Shown: positions 16,351 to 24,975 of the stretch, piece by piece | Layout of the letters: each line of letters opens with the position of its first letter | Position numbering within the stretch: the first letter of the stretch is position 1 | Program-made: the position numbers and the translations under genes | From: Hyphomicrobium_A sp036559705 | GTDB lineage: Bacteria; Pseudomonadota; Alphaproteobacteria; Rhizobiales; Hyphomicrobiaceae | Length of the DNA: 35,521 bases | Reading direction: 5' to 3' | Assembly: GCA_036559705.1 (NCBI GenBank) | Contig: DATBSP010000088.1 | Coordinates: 1-35,521 of the forward strand | The notes under the pieces: model-generated | The model's input: only the letters and a program-made list of their open reading frames with translations | What the model was told of the DNA's origin: nothing | Databases searched by the model: none

Positions 16351-17613
16351 TCAGCTCTTCGCTGGCATCTCGGTGCGCGCGGTATCCAAGTGCGCATCCC
16401 GCAGGGCGGGAAACATCTTCGCCCATACGCCCGTCAAGACGATCGATCCGACACCACCGAAGATCGCGGCGCCGATAGGTCCGAGGAGGCGCGCAGCGAC
16501 GCCGCTCTCGAACTCGCCGAGTTCGTTCGACGCGCTGATGAACAGGCTGGAGACGGCGGTGACGCGCCCTCGCATCGGGTCGGGGGTAACGATCTGAATG
16601 AGGCTCTGGCGCACGAACACCGACACGGCATCGGCGGCACCGAGCGCGGCGAGCGCCAGCATCGACACCCAGATCCACGTCGACACGGCGAAGATAATTG
16701 TCGCAAAGCCGTAAACCGCCACCGACACCAACATCCAGAAGCCGGCGTCGCGTTGTATCGGTCGCGTGCTCAGCATGAGCGCCATGATGCCGCCGCCGAT
16801 TGCCGGTCCGGAGCGCAGCAGGCCGAAGCCGTCCGGCCCGATGTGCAGGATGTCGCGCGCAAAGACGGGGAGCAGAGCCGTTACGCCGCCGAGCAGCACT
16901 GCGAAGAGATCAAGCGAGATGGCGCCGAACACGATCTTGTTCGACCACACGTAGGCAAGGCCTTCGGCGATCAACTTGAGGCGCGCGCCGCCCTTGTGAT
17001 CCGGCTTGGCGTTGGCGCCGATGAGCCATACCACCACGCCGGCGGCAACGTACAAGCCAGCCGAAGTGCCGTAGGCGGCTGGCACCGAGAGGGCGCACAG
17101 AACGCCACCGAGCCACGGGCCGACGATCATGCCCGTCTGCATGGCGAGCGTGTTCCAGCCTATGGCGCGCGGCAAGATCTCACGCGGCACTAGCATGGGG
17201 CCCAGCGAGGCGCTCGCCGGCATAGTGAAGGCGCGGCCAACGCCGAACAGCGCGGCGATGGCGAAGATACCGATGAGGCTGGGGCGGTCCATGCCGGCGA
17301 TGTATGCGAGACTAGCCGAGCAGAGGACCTGCAACGTGCAGCAGGCGATGAGGATCTTGCGCCGGTTGTAGCGGTCCGCGGTCTCGCCGGCGAGCAGCAC
17401 AAAGGCGAACATCGGCACGAATTGAACGAGGCCGATCATCCCGACGAGGAACGAGCTGTATTCGACCGAATGGTCGAGCCGCGCGATCGAATATACCTGC
17501 CAGCCGAGCGTCACGCTCTGCGTCAGCATCGCCACCGTCGACAGGAAGCGGCCGAGGAGCAGCAGGCTGAAGTCGGGATAGCGCTGGAAGGGGAGGTCTC
17601 TTGCTCTGCTCAT
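16351..17613 (-). CDS. MFS transporter, EntS-like (MFS_3) family
   Basis: This 420-residue protein has about 12 membrane helices. It opens with FQRYPDFSLLLLGRFLSTVA and carries the MFS loop motif GETADRYNRRKILI between helices 2 and 3. The second half holds MRGRVTAVSSLFISASNELG, a stretch typical of the enterobactin exporter EntS and its relatives. The family exports siderophores, drugs or unknown metabolites by proton antiport. The substrate cannot be read from the sequence. It stands alone. The nearby iron uptake operon hints at a siderophore role, but there is no direct link. Confidence 0.85.
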   Translation of the reverse strand: MSRARDLPFQRYPDFSLLLLGRFLSTVAMLTQSVTLGWQVYSIARLDHSVEYSSFLVGMIGLVQFVPMFAFVLLAGETADRYNRRKILIACCTLQVLCSASLAYIAGMDRPSLIGIFAIAALFGVGRAFTMPASASLGPMLVPREILPRAIGWNTLAMQTGMIVGPWLGGVLCALSVPAAYGTSAGLYVAAGVVVWLIGANAKPDHKGGARLKLIAEGLAYVWSNKIVFGAISLDLFAVLLGGVTALLPVFARDILHIGPDGFGLLRSGPAIGGGIMALMLSTRPIQRDAGFWMLVSVAVYGFATIIFAVSTWIWVSMLALAALGAADAVSVFVRQSLIQIVTPDPMRGRVTAVSSLFISASNELGEFESGVAARLLGPIGAAIFGGVGSIVLTGVWAKMFPALRDAHLDTARTEMPAKS

Positions 17614-17781
17614 GTCCGGGAGTAATCGGGCGCGGTGGGGCGCGCCGCAACATTGGCGCGCAGTTCTATTGCAGCTTGGGCGTGCGGTCGACCTAGACTG
17701 ATTTGCGCGAAGAGCCGCATTTGCGCTCTCGCTCGCTCATTGCCGAGGTATACTGGGGGCCAGAACCCGATCGGATGTGTC

Positions 17782-17994
17782 ATGACCGGCGCACACGAAA
17801 AGAGTGTTCACCGCCTCGCAGAGCGCAAGGGTTTCCGCCTCGACAAGGTGGGCAAGGGCCAGCCGCGCTTCTCCATTGTCGATCTTTCGTCGGGTGGACG
17901 AATGCCTTCAGGCGTTGCCGACCACGAATATTCATTCTCACTCGAGCACGCCGAAGAATGGCTCGCTTCCTACGTTGGGCCCAAGGGAAAGTAA
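17782..17994 (+). CDS. Small conserved protein of unknown function
   Basis: This 70-residue soluble protein reads LAERKGFRLDKVGKGQPRFSIVDL, with a C-terminal EYSFSLEHAEEWLASYV. The layout (a basic 'RKGFRL.K' start, a 'ivD...g' strand and a final helix '.leeaEeWL') resembles small uncharacterised proteins common in Hyphomicrobiales that look like short nucleic-acid or protein binding modules. Function unknown. ATG 17782 follows GGATG. A longer frame from 17635 has no ribosome site. The gene lies between the divergent MFS gene and tRNA-His. About 270 bases on its right hold no gene that I can support. Confidence 0.6.
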   Translation: MTGAHEKSVHRLAERKGFRLDKVGKGQPRFSIVDLSSGGRMPSGVADHEYSFSLEHAEEWLASYVGPKGK

Positions 17995-18267
17995 CGGCTG
18001 GACCACCTTCGAGCCTCGAGGCAAACGATCAACACTGCACCCAATGAGCTTCTTGCTCGATAGCCCCAGTTTCACGCGCGAAGCGGGAGCGCCACAAGCC
18101 CTGAGCAGGCGCTCCTCCGGCCGCTGTGCTGAGGGACATTGGACAAGCGGCCGGCTCCCTCAAGTTGAGATGGGGCCGTTTCCGCCACGCTGCGACCGCG
18201 ACCGGCGGTCGCGCCCTCAATCATCAGCGCTGCAGCGCGATCTCACGTGCAGGAAATGGGGTGATGG

Positions 18268-18344
18268 TGGTACCGCCTACCCGGATCGAACGGGTGACCT
18301 CTAGATCCACAATCTAGCGCTCTAACCATCTGAGCTAAGGCGGC
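18268..18344 (-). tRNA. tRNA-His (GTG), alphaproteobacterial type without G-1
   Basis: The minus strand folds as a 77-base tRNA with encoded CCA (18268-18270). The acceptor stem pairs G1..U7 with A66..U72. The D arm is AGCTCAGATGGTTAGAGC. The anticodon stem is CTAGA/TCTAG with loop TTGTGGA, giving anticodon GTG. The T loop is TTCGATC. The discriminator is A73. The base before G1 (18345) is a U in the transcript, so the G-1 that marks nearly all other tRNA-His is not encoded, and G1 pairs with U72. Confidence 0.95.
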
Positions 18345-18559
18345 ATGTCAGCTACATCAGCGACTTAGGTCAGCGCCTGGCCGAAAGTCAATTCTGCCGG
18401 CGATGCTGCGTCACTCACAAAGTGCGGCTTTCCTGGCGCGATGCCAATTACCGCGTCCGAGCGGGTAAAGACCCACAGGGACCGCTCAAATACAGCGGCC
18501 GCCGGCCCGAGGCAAGATACGGGCGTCGACACGCTGGGCGCCGCACCGGCCGGCTGGCT

Positions 18560-18931
18560 TTACCGCGGTTGCGCCTTTTGTGCTGCTTCGCTCACCAACC
18601 GGCCCAGAACATGCGCCTGATGGGCAAAGGACTGCATCTGCTTTTGCGCATAACGCTGCTGGATCTCAATGTACTCTTTGAGATCGCGGGCGCGCGACAG
18701 CTCGGTCGCGAAAGCAAAGCTCGCCTGGATGTTCTGCTCGGCGAACTTGGAGATCTGCGACTGCATCTCGGCCGCGCTGGAGGTCATGGCGCCCTGCGAC
18801 GCTGAGAGCGTGTCCTGGACCTTGCGCGCCATGTCGATGAACTGATTGTAGGCACTGCGAGCCTGCTCGACGTTGCGCTCGGCGAGTTCGCGGACGGCCT
18901 CCGGAAACTCGAACTGCGGCTTGTCGTACAT
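18560..18931 (-). CDS. Phasin family protein
   Basis: This 123-residue helical protein has the phasin pattern: FEFPEAVRELAERNVEQARS, AYNQFIDMARKVQDTLSASQ, AASFAFATELSRARDLKEY and a final amphipathic helix. Phasins coat polyhydroxyalkanoate granules, limit their fusion and can act as general chaperones. A phasin supports polymer storage in this organism, though no polymer synthesis gene is in the window. The ribosome site AGGAGGAG lies 7 bases ahead of the ATG. It is divergent from the histidine kinase, with 187 bases between. Confidence 0.88.
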   Translation of the reverse strand: MYDKPQFEFPEAVRELAERNVEQARSAYNQFIDMARKVQDTLSASQGAMTSSAAEMQSQISKFAEQNIQASFAFATELSRARDLKEYIEIQQRYAQKQMQSFAHQAHVLGRLVSEAAQKAQPR

Positions 18932-19118
18932 CGGGGGTCTCCTCCTGGGCCAGGATGGTTGTCGAGCCCGCTCCTGGTTGTCGGGCAGTTTGCAAATATA
19001 CCTCGATCTGCCGCGGAGCGGTCGCGAAATGAATGTGGATACCGAATGGCGCAGCTTTCCGCTCGTGGACGAAAGCGGCTGATCGCGCTAACAGATTTGA
19101 AGCCTTAGGGTTTCGCCC

Positions 19119-20411
19119 ATGCCAGTAGACGGCCCGCGCGCATCGCTGCCATCGACGGGAGCCGGCCCTGAGAAGGCGCTTGCGGGCTGCCTCGATCCCG
19201 CTTGGATCATCGATCCCGCTAAGGGACGCGTGCTCGCCGCCAATGCCGCGGGCGCTGCGCGGCTTGGTCTCCGGCCCGATGCGGCCTCGGGGACGCTCGA
19301 CGCGGCCATGCCGGGGCTCATACGGTTGCGTGCGATGGTGCGCGAGCCGCTAAACGGGGGACGGCGTGAGCCGCTGATCTTCTGGACGGCCTACGGCGCC
19401 GAAAGCCTGCTTTGCAACGTCGCCGCAGTCCCCGAGCAGGACGCTGCGTCGGCGCTCGTGCTCGTGTCGATTGCGTCGGGTCAACCGAAGCGGGCAGCGC
19501 TGCCCGCTTCGGCGCAGACGGCCTCGGCGGCTTTGGCTGCTCCCGTTGCGCCCTCCCCCGACGACGCGGCGACGATGAGCAAGATCGCCCGCGCTATCCG
19601 CAGCGGCTTCGGGGGGGTGCGCCAAGAGGTTGCCGCCTCTACGCCCGATGACGCCGACGAGCCCGAGAGCGCATCGCCCGACCGCACGGTGCAGGTCTCC
19701 AAATTGGCGCACGAGCTACGCACGCCGCTGAGCGCCATCGCAGCGGCCGCCGAGATCATGAAGGATCAGCGCTTTGGCACCATCGGCAACGAGCGCTATC
19801 GCGGCTACACTTCCGACATCCACGACAACGCCCAGCATGCGCTGGCGCTGATCAATCGCCTTTTGGGCGGCGACGCCGTGGAGGAAACCGGCGACGGATT
19901 GCAAACCGCCGAGCTCGACCTCAATGCGCTGGCCGAGAGCTCCGCCTCGGCGATCAGCCCGCTAGCAGAGGAAGCGGGCCTTAAGCTGGCGCACGAGTTC
20001 CATGGGCACTTGCCGCGCGTGAGTGCCGACTCCACCACCGTCAAGCAGATCCTCTTCAATCTGCTTTCCAACGCCATCAAGTTCACGCCGCGCGGCGGCG
20101 ACGTGCGCGTCGTCACCGGACTCGGATATGATCGCTCGGTCTTCGTCGCGGTGCAGGACACCGGCGTCGGCATGAGCGCCGAGGCAATCTCGACTGCCCT
20201 CAACTCCGAAGTGCCAGTCAGCCCGCAGCGCAAGGAGGCAGGCGGTCACGGCATCGGGCTCCCGCTGGCGCGCAATCTCGCGCAAGCCAATGGCGCGCGA
20301 CTTGAGATCGACAGCACGCTGAACGAGGGCACTGCCGTCGCGCTTATCTTCCCGCGCGATCGCGTCGTGGCGCGTGATGTGCCTGCGCCGGCCGCTGCTG
20401 TTTCAAATTAG
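19119..20411 (+). CDS. Soluble sensor histidine kinase with PAS-like input
   Basis: This 430-residue protein has no membrane helix. Residues 20-120 look like a PAS domain (LDPAWIIDPAKGRVLAANAAG), followed by an Ala/Pro-rich linker. The kinase core is HisKA with phospho-His198 in KLAHELRTPLSAI, N-box Asn318 (NLLSNAIKF), G1 DTGVG (347-351) and G2 GHGIG (376-380). It is thus a classical cytoplasmic kinase, not of the HWE/HisKA2 type that usually drives PhyR. No response regulator gene is adjacent, so it is an orphan. The signal and partner are unknown. An Irr-box-like palindrome overlaps its stop codon but belongs to the next operon. Confidence 0.88.
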   Translation: MPVDGPRASLPSTGAGPEKALAGCLDPAWIIDPAKGRVLAANAAGAARLGLRPDAASGTLDAAMPGLIRLRAMVREPLNGGRREPLIFWTAYGAESLLCNVAAVPEQDAASALVLVSIASGQPKRAALPASAQTASAALAAPVAPSPDDAATMSKIARAIRSGFGGVRQEVAASTPDDADEPESASPDRTVQVSKLAHELRTPLSAIAAAAEIMKDQRFGTIGNERYRGYTSDIHDNAQHALALINRLLGGDAVEETGDGLQTAELDLNALAESSASAISPLAEEAGLKLAHEFHGHLPRVSADSTTVKQILFNLLSNAIKFTPRGGDVRVVTGLGYDRSVFVAVQDTGVGMSAEAISTALNSEVPVSPQRKEAGGHGIGLPLARNLAQANGARLEIDSTLNEGTAVALIFPRDRVVARDVPAPAAAVSN

Positions 20412-20423
20412 ACGATTTCTAAT
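20407..20423 (+). promoter_or_regulatory. Irr-type iron control element (ICE-like palindrome)
   Basis: ATTAGA, 5 bases, TCTAAT is a perfect 6-base inverted repeat. Set against the Irr box TTTAGAA-N3-TTCTAAA it keeps 11 of 14 fixed positions (ATTAGAC-GAT-TTCTAAT). It overlaps the stop codon of the kinase gene and lies 137 bases ahead of the iron-binding protein gene. Irr senses haem and iron in Hyphomicrobiales and can activate iron uptake genes from such upstream sites. Confidence 0.55.
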
Positions 20424-20447
20424 CTATTGGACTTGCAAGCGCTTTTG

Positions 20448-20476
20448 TTGACTGCGGCTGCGCGCGCACGTTAGGG
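20448..20476 (+). promoter_or_regulatory. Candidate promoter of the iron uptake operon
   Basis: TTGACT (20448-20453) followed after 17 bases by TTAGGG (20471-20476). The -35 part is good and the -10 part poor, as in promoters that need an activator. The Irr-box-like site lies just upstream. Confidence 0.35.
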
Positions 20477-20559
20477 ATGTTGCCTGCGGGGCGCGCCACT
20501 CACGCCCCATCAACATTCGCCGATACCGGGGCCTTGAACCCCGACTATTGGAGCAAACG

Positions 20560-21606
20560 ATGCGGTCCATCAGCGCTTTGTTGCGCAATGCGGCGCCTGC
20601 CGCCTTGCTCGCCGTCGCGAGCCTAGCCATTTCGCATCCCGCCCGAGCCTCGGGCGAGGTCAACATCTACTCCTATCGCGAGCCGGGCCTCATCAATCCG
20701 CTGCTCGCCGCTTTCACCAAAGAGACCGGTATCAAGACCAACGTGGTGTTCGCCTCGAACGGCCTCATCGAGCGCCTTGCCGCGGAAGGCAAGAACAGCC
20801 CCGCCGATCTGCTGCTGACGAACGAGTCCGGTCTCCTGCTACAGGCGGTTGCCGCCGGCGTCACGCAGCCGATGCACTCGGACGCCATCGACAAGGCGAT
20901 CCCAGCGGGCCTGCGCGATGACAAAGACCAATGGTTCGGTCTGACGCGACGCGCCCGCGTTGTCTATGCCTCGAAGGACCGCGTCAAGCAGGATGCCATA
21001 ACCTACGAAGAACTCGCCGACCGCAAGTGGCGTGGCAAGATCTGCATCCGTTCTGGCCAGCACACCTACAATGTCGCGCTCGTTGCTTCGATGATCGCCC
21101 AGCATGGCGAGGAAGCGACCGAGAAGTGGCTCACCGGGTTGAAGGCCAATCTGGCGCGGCGTCCCGCCGGCGGCGACCGCGAGGCGGTGCGCGACGTACA
21201 GGCCGGCCTCTGCGACATCGCCGTCGCCAACACCTACTACTTGGCGGCCATGCTGAAGAACCCGGACCAGAAATCTTGGGCAGACGCCGTGCGCATCATA
21301 TTCCCCAACGCCAATGACCGCGGCACGCACGTCAACGTGTCCGGCATGGCGCTGACGGCCAACGCTCCCAACAAAGAAAATGCGGTGAAGCTGATGGAAT
21401 TCCTCGCCTCGCCGGAAGCGCAGCGGATCTATGCCGAAGCCAACGGTGAGTATCCGGTGGTTGATGGCGTGCCCGCCTCCCCGCTCGTGCAGAGCTGGGG
21501 GCCGCTGAAGGCCGACCCGCTGCCGCTGACCAAGATTGCCGCATTGCGTAAACAGGCTTCCGAACTTATCGACCGCGTTCAATTCGATCAGGGGCCCACC
21601 AACTGA
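20560..21606 (+). CDS. Ferric iron ABC transporter, periplasmic binding protein (FbpA/FutA type)
   Basis: This 348-residue protein has a Sec signal ending at about ARA (28-30). The mature start GEVNIYSYREPGLINPLLAAF is typical of ferric-iron binding proteins. The paired tyrosines that hold Fe3+ are seen in VANTYYLAAML (226-227), with a further Tyr in NIYSYRE. It binds iron in the periplasm and hands it to the permease. ATG 20560 has GGAG upstream. Its stop overlaps the next gene's start by one base (TGATG), so the two are coupled. An Irr-box-like palindrome precedes it. Confidence 0.92.
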   Translation: MRSISALLRNAAPAALLAVASLAISHPARASGEVNIYSYREPGLINPLLAAFTKETGIKTNVVFASNGLIERLAAEGKNSPADLLLTNESGLLLQAVAAGVTQPMHSDAIDKAIPAGLRDDKDQWFGLTRRARVVYASKDRVKQDAITYEELADRKWRGKICIRSGQHTYNVALVASMIAQHGEEATEKWLTGLKANLARRPAGGDREAVRDVQAGLCDIAVANTYYLAAMLKNPDQKSWADAVRIIFPNANDRGTHVNVSGMALTANAPNKENAVKLMEFLASPEAQRIYAEANGEYPVVDGVPASPLVQSWGPLKADPLPLTKIAALRKQASELIDRVQFDQGPTN

Positions 21607-22127
21607 TGTCTGAGCTCGATTTCCAAAGAGGCCGACCGTCTCGCGACTCCGCGATCCCGGCGGCTGCCATGTTCCCCGCCGCGGAGCGTCTCGTGGGTGT
21701 GGGTTTCCGTTGCTGGCTGCAGGGGTTCCAGACGAGCGACATCGGTTGCTGGGAAGTCGCCTGGCACGAGTACTCGCGCGCGGTGGGCCCACGCGCTGCC
21801 AAGCCGCTGATGACCGAACTCGCCTGCTGGGTACGCGCGGTGCAGGATTCTGCCGAGCGCCGTATCGAGGTTTACCCGGCGCAGTGCCGCCGTTTCTGCC
21901 GCGACGAGTGTCTGGCCATTTCCATGGTCGCCGCCTGTCAGCACAGCACCTGCCCCGCATTCCGTGCCTGCGCCGTTGCGCTGCTTGGCTGCGATGAGGT
22001 CGATGAGGCCATCGAGGGCGCCGAGAGCTTCGCGCGCTGCCTCAAGGATGCGGGTCAGGTCCTTTCGCCCGGCACGGTGTTCATGGGCGCCGGTCTCGTA
22101 GCGCCCGGCGTGCGCGGCCGCTGCTGA
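21606..22127 (+). CDS. Cysteine-rich protein of unknown function inside the iron uptake operon
   Basis: This 173-residue protein has 12 cysteines, seven of them in one block (QCRRFCRDECLAISM, then ACQHSTCPAFRAC and LLGC). No signal peptide or membrane helix is evident, so it is probably cytoplasmic. The cysteine pattern would suit an iron-sulfur cluster or metal site, but I recognise no family. It overlaps the binding protein gene by one base and ends 46 bases before the permease gene, so it is a part of the iron operon. Possible roles are iron handling after entry, ferric reduction or regulation. These are inferences from position only. Confidence 0.75.
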   Translation: MSELDFQRGRPSRDSAIPAAAMFPAAERLVGVGFRCWLQGFQTSDIGCWEVAWHEYSRAVGPRAAKPLMTELACWVRAVQDSAERRIEVYPAQCRRFCRDECLAISMVAACQHSTCPAFRACAVALLGCDEVDEAIEGAESFARCLKDAGQVLSPGTVFMGAGLVAPGVRGRC

Positions 22128-22173
22128 GGCTAGGACTCACGCCGCAACAAGCTGACGGAAAGCGGCGTGGCCG

Positions 22174-23928
22174 ATGTCTGTGCGAGGCCCTGAACCGATT
22201 TCCCCCGCTCCTCCACCCCCGCGCCTGAGCGAAGCTCTGGCGGGAATCTTCAATCTTCCTTCGGCCCTTTCAAGTTGGCATCGGAAGCGTCACGTATCGC
22301 CTCTGTGGACGGCGATTGCTGCACTGGTCCTGCTCGTCGTCGCGCTGCCGATCGTCACGGTCCTGTTGCTCGCACTCAATCCCGCCGACAACATCTGGCC
22401 GCATCTCGTCTCGACAGTTTTGCCTGGCTCGTTGTGGCGCACGCTCCTGCTCTCGGGCGGCGTCGCGGTCCTCACCTTCGCCGTCGGCACCGCGACGGCG
22501 TGGCTCATCACGATGTACCGCTTTCCGGGGCGCGAGGTGCTGGACCGCCTGCTGGTGCTGCCGCTGGCGGTTCCGACCTACATCATCGCCTATTGCTACG
22601 TGGAGCTGTTCGACTACGCCGGGCCGGTGCAGACGCATTTCCGTTCGATCTTCGGGTTCACCAATGCCGACTACTGGTTTCCGCACGTGCGCTCACTCGG
22701 CGGAGCCATCTTCGTGCTGTCGGCAGTGCTCTATCCGTATGTGTACCTGACGGCACGTGCGAGCTTTGCACAGCAGTCGGTGTGCGTGCTGGAGGTGGCC
22801 CGCACGCTCGGCCGCTCACCACTCGCGGCCTTTGCCGGCGTGGCGCTGCCCTTGGCGCGTCCCGCCATCGCCGCCGGCGTAGCGCTGGTCGTCATGGAAT
22901 GCCTCAACGAGCTCGGCGCCGTGCAGTACCTCGGCGTCGATACGCTTTCGGCCAGCATCTTCGCCACTTGGATGCAGCGCTCGAACCTCGGCGGCGCGGC
23001 GCAGCTGGCAGCCGTCATGCTGCTGCTCGTCGCTGGTCTGTTTGCAGTCGAGCGCGCGGCACGCGGTGGGTCGCGCAGCCACCACACGACGGGTCGCTAC
23101 CGCGCCATACCGTTTCAGGAGATCGTCGGCTGGAAAGGCGTCGTCGCAGCTGGCCTAGCATCGCTGCCATTCTTCTTTGGTTTCGTCGTCCCGCTATTGG
23201 TTATCGCCCAGGACGCCGCGACGCACACGGAAGGCGCGCTGTCGAGCGGCTTCATTCCCGCGGCGGGCAACACCCTTGTGCTGGCCATCATCGCCGCCGC
23301 AGTCACCATCGCCGTAGCGCTGACGCTCGGCTACGCCCGACGCGTCGCCAGGACGCGCTTCATCCGCTTGGCGGGGCGGGTTGCGGCGCTCGGCTATGCG
23401 GTGCCGGGCACGGTGCTGGCCATCGGCTTGCTCATCCCGCTAGCCGGCATCGACAATTACGTCGACGGCTTCATGCGCTCAACGTTCGGCGTATCGACGG
23501 GCCTATTGCTGTCAGGCTCGCTGTTCGCCATCACTCTGGCCTATATGATCCGCTTCCTTGCCGTGGCGCTGGCTCCAATCGGAGCCGGGCTCGACCGCGT
23601 GTCGCCAAACCTCGATGCCGCTGCGCGCACGCTTGGCGAAAGCGCGCTGTCCTCCCTGTGGCGAGTGCACCTGCCGCTACTTATGGCGCCGCTCGGCGCC
23701 GCGGCGCTGCTCGTCTTCGTCGATTGCATGAAGGAACTACCGGCCACGCTGCTGCTACGCCCATTCAACTTCGAGACGCTGGCGACGCATGTTTACAGCC
23801 TCGCCTCCATGGAACAGCTCGAACAGGCGTCGCTTGGAGCGCTGACGATCGTGCTCGCCGGTCTTGTACCGGTGCTGCTGCTGCACGAAGCGATCGCTGG
23901 CGGACGTCCTGGAGCGAGCCAGCGCTGA
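22174..23928 (+). CDS. Ferric iron ABC transporter, fused permease (FbpB/FutB type)
   Basis: This 584-residue protein has about 12 membrane helices in two homologous halves, each with the inner-membrane permease signature that contacts the ATPase: EVARTLGRSPLAAFAGVALP in the first half, and DAAARTLGESALSSLWRVHL in the second. This fused two-domain form is usual for ferric iron importers of the Fbp/Sfu/Fut group. It works with the binding protein two genes upstream. The ATP-binding subunit is not encoded here: the next gene faces the other way, so the ATPase must be elsewhere. Confidence 0.92.
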   Translation: MSVRGPEPISPAPPPPRLSEALAGIFNLPSALSSWHRKRHVSPLWTAIAALVLLVVALPIVTVLLLALNPADNIWPHLVSTVLPGSLWRTLLLSGGVAVLTFAVGTATAWLITMYRFPGREVLDRLLVLPLAVPTYIIAYCYVELFDYAGPVQTHFRSIFGFTNADYWFPHVRSLGGAIFVLSAVLYPYVYLTARASFAQQSVCVLEVARTLGRSPLAAFAGVALPLARPAIAAGVALVVMECLNELGAVQYLGVDTLSASIFATWMQRSNLGGAAQLAAVMLLLVAGLFAVERAARGGSRSHHTTGRYRAIPFQEIVGWKGVVAAGLASLPFFFGFVVPLLVIAQDAATHTEGALSSGFIPAAGNTLVLAIIAAAVTIAVALTLGYARRVARTRFIRLAGRVAALGYAVPGTVLAIGLLIPLAGIDNYVDGFMRSTFGVSTGLLLSGSLFAITLAYMIRFLAVALAPIGAGLDRVSPNLDAAARTLGESALSSLWRVHLPLLMAPLGAAALLVFVDCMKELPATLLLRPFNFETLATHVYSLASMEQLEQASLGALTIVLAGLVPVLLLHEAIAGGRPGASQR

Positions 23929-23934
23929 GCTGCG

Positions 23935-24975
23935 CTAGTCGATGATCTCGCCCTCGTCGAGCGGCTCGTCAAGCGCCTCGCGCTCCGGCGACGCGTGATC
24001 GGCGGCCTCCTCCGACCAGCCGATGTTCAGCAGCGCGTCGCCCATGTTGACGATGGGCAGCGTCGTGCGCCCGATGATGATGCCGCGCCGGGGTGAGCGC
24101 ACTTCGACTGCGACGTCCTCGTAGGGGTTGGCGACGTGGCCGACCACCTCGTCGACGCTGACGCCATCGCCGATGCGCTTGGTTGTGCGGAACACGCCGC
24201 CTTCAGGTGAACGCAGCCAGCTCGAGGCATTTATAAGGACGGGTGCGCGCCGATCGGCAGCGGCCGCGTCGACGCCCTCGCCGAGTTCGAGCATACCCAT
24301 CTGGACCATCACCCCGGTGATGCCGTCGACGCCAGCGCGAATGGCGAACTCATCGAAGCGCAGACCCTCGCCGCCCTCATAGCTCAGTACGTCGACGCCC
24401 ACTTCCCGCGCCGCTTCGCGCAACGAGCCGGGGCGTTCCGGGCTTTCCAACATCACGTCCGCGCCGAAGGCGCGCCCCAGCTCCTGCACGCGCGGACGCT
24501 TGCGGAACACGCAACGGATTTGGGGTAGGTTGATGCGGTGTATGGCCGCGGTGTGCAGATCGATGCCGACCTGTGACCGCTTGACGATCTCAGCCAGAAA
24601 GAGATGCGCCAGCCTGGCCGCCAGTGATCCCGTCGCCGAGCCCGGAAACGAGCGGTTGAGGTCGCGCCGGTCGGGGAGATAGCGGGAGCGGCTGATGAAG
24701 CCGAAAACGTTGACGACAGGCACGCAAAGAAGCGTGCCGCCGATGCTTTGCGGGTTGAGCGTGCGCAACAACCGGCGGATGATCTCGACGCCGTTGAGTT
24801 CGTCGCCGTGGATGGCGGCAGAGACGAACATAGTCGGCCCCGGCTGCTCCCCATGCAGCACGTGAACCGGAAGCGTCACCGGCGCGTGATTGGACAACTT
24901 CGAAATCGGCAGATCGACCAGCCGGCGCTCGCCAGGCTTCACGGCCAGACCTCCGACGACGAACGGCTGCCTCAC
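23935..24975 (-). CDS. Succinylglutamate desuccinylase/aspartoacylase family zinc enzyme
   Basis: This 346-residue protein shows the zinc-binding HGDE (56-59) in VSAAIHGDELNGVEIIRR, the substrate arginine region RRDLNRSFPG (103-112) and the third zinc ligand His141 in GIDLHTAA. A C-terminal beta domain follows at about 245-325 (KRIGDGVSVDEVVGHVANPY). Family members remove acyl groups from amino acids or related compounds (AstE, aspartoacylase, DoeB). The exact substrate is not clear. It is a single gene, convergent with the iron permease 6 bases away. Confidence 0.85.
   Translation of the reverse strand: MRQPFVVGGLAVKPGERRLVDLPISKLSNHAPVTLPVHVLHGEQPGPTMFVSAAIHGDELNGVEIIRRLLRTLNPQSIGGTLLCVPVVNVFGFISRSRYLPDRRDLNRSFPGSATGSLAARLAHLFLAEIVKRSQVGIDLHTAAIHRINLPQIRCVFRKRPRVQELGRAFGADVMLESPERPGSLREAAREVGVDVLSYEGGEGLRFDEFAIRAGVDGITGVMVQMGMLELGEGVDAAAADRRAPVLINASSWLRSPEGGVFRTTKRIGDGVSVDEVVGHVANPYEDVAVEVRSPRRGIIIGRTTLPIVNMGDALLNIGWSEEAADHASPEREALDEPLDEGEIID

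Noticed and set aside
18197..18213. Perfect hairpin CGCGACC-GGC-GGTCGCG downstream of tRNA-His
   Set aside because: No T run on either side and 54 bases past the tRNA end, so I do not call it a terminator.
22275..23945. Long plus-strand frame of 556 codons over the permease gene
   Set aside because: It is a shifted copy of the permease gene with an Arg/Ala/Gly-rich, non-membrane product. High G+C content keeps stops away.
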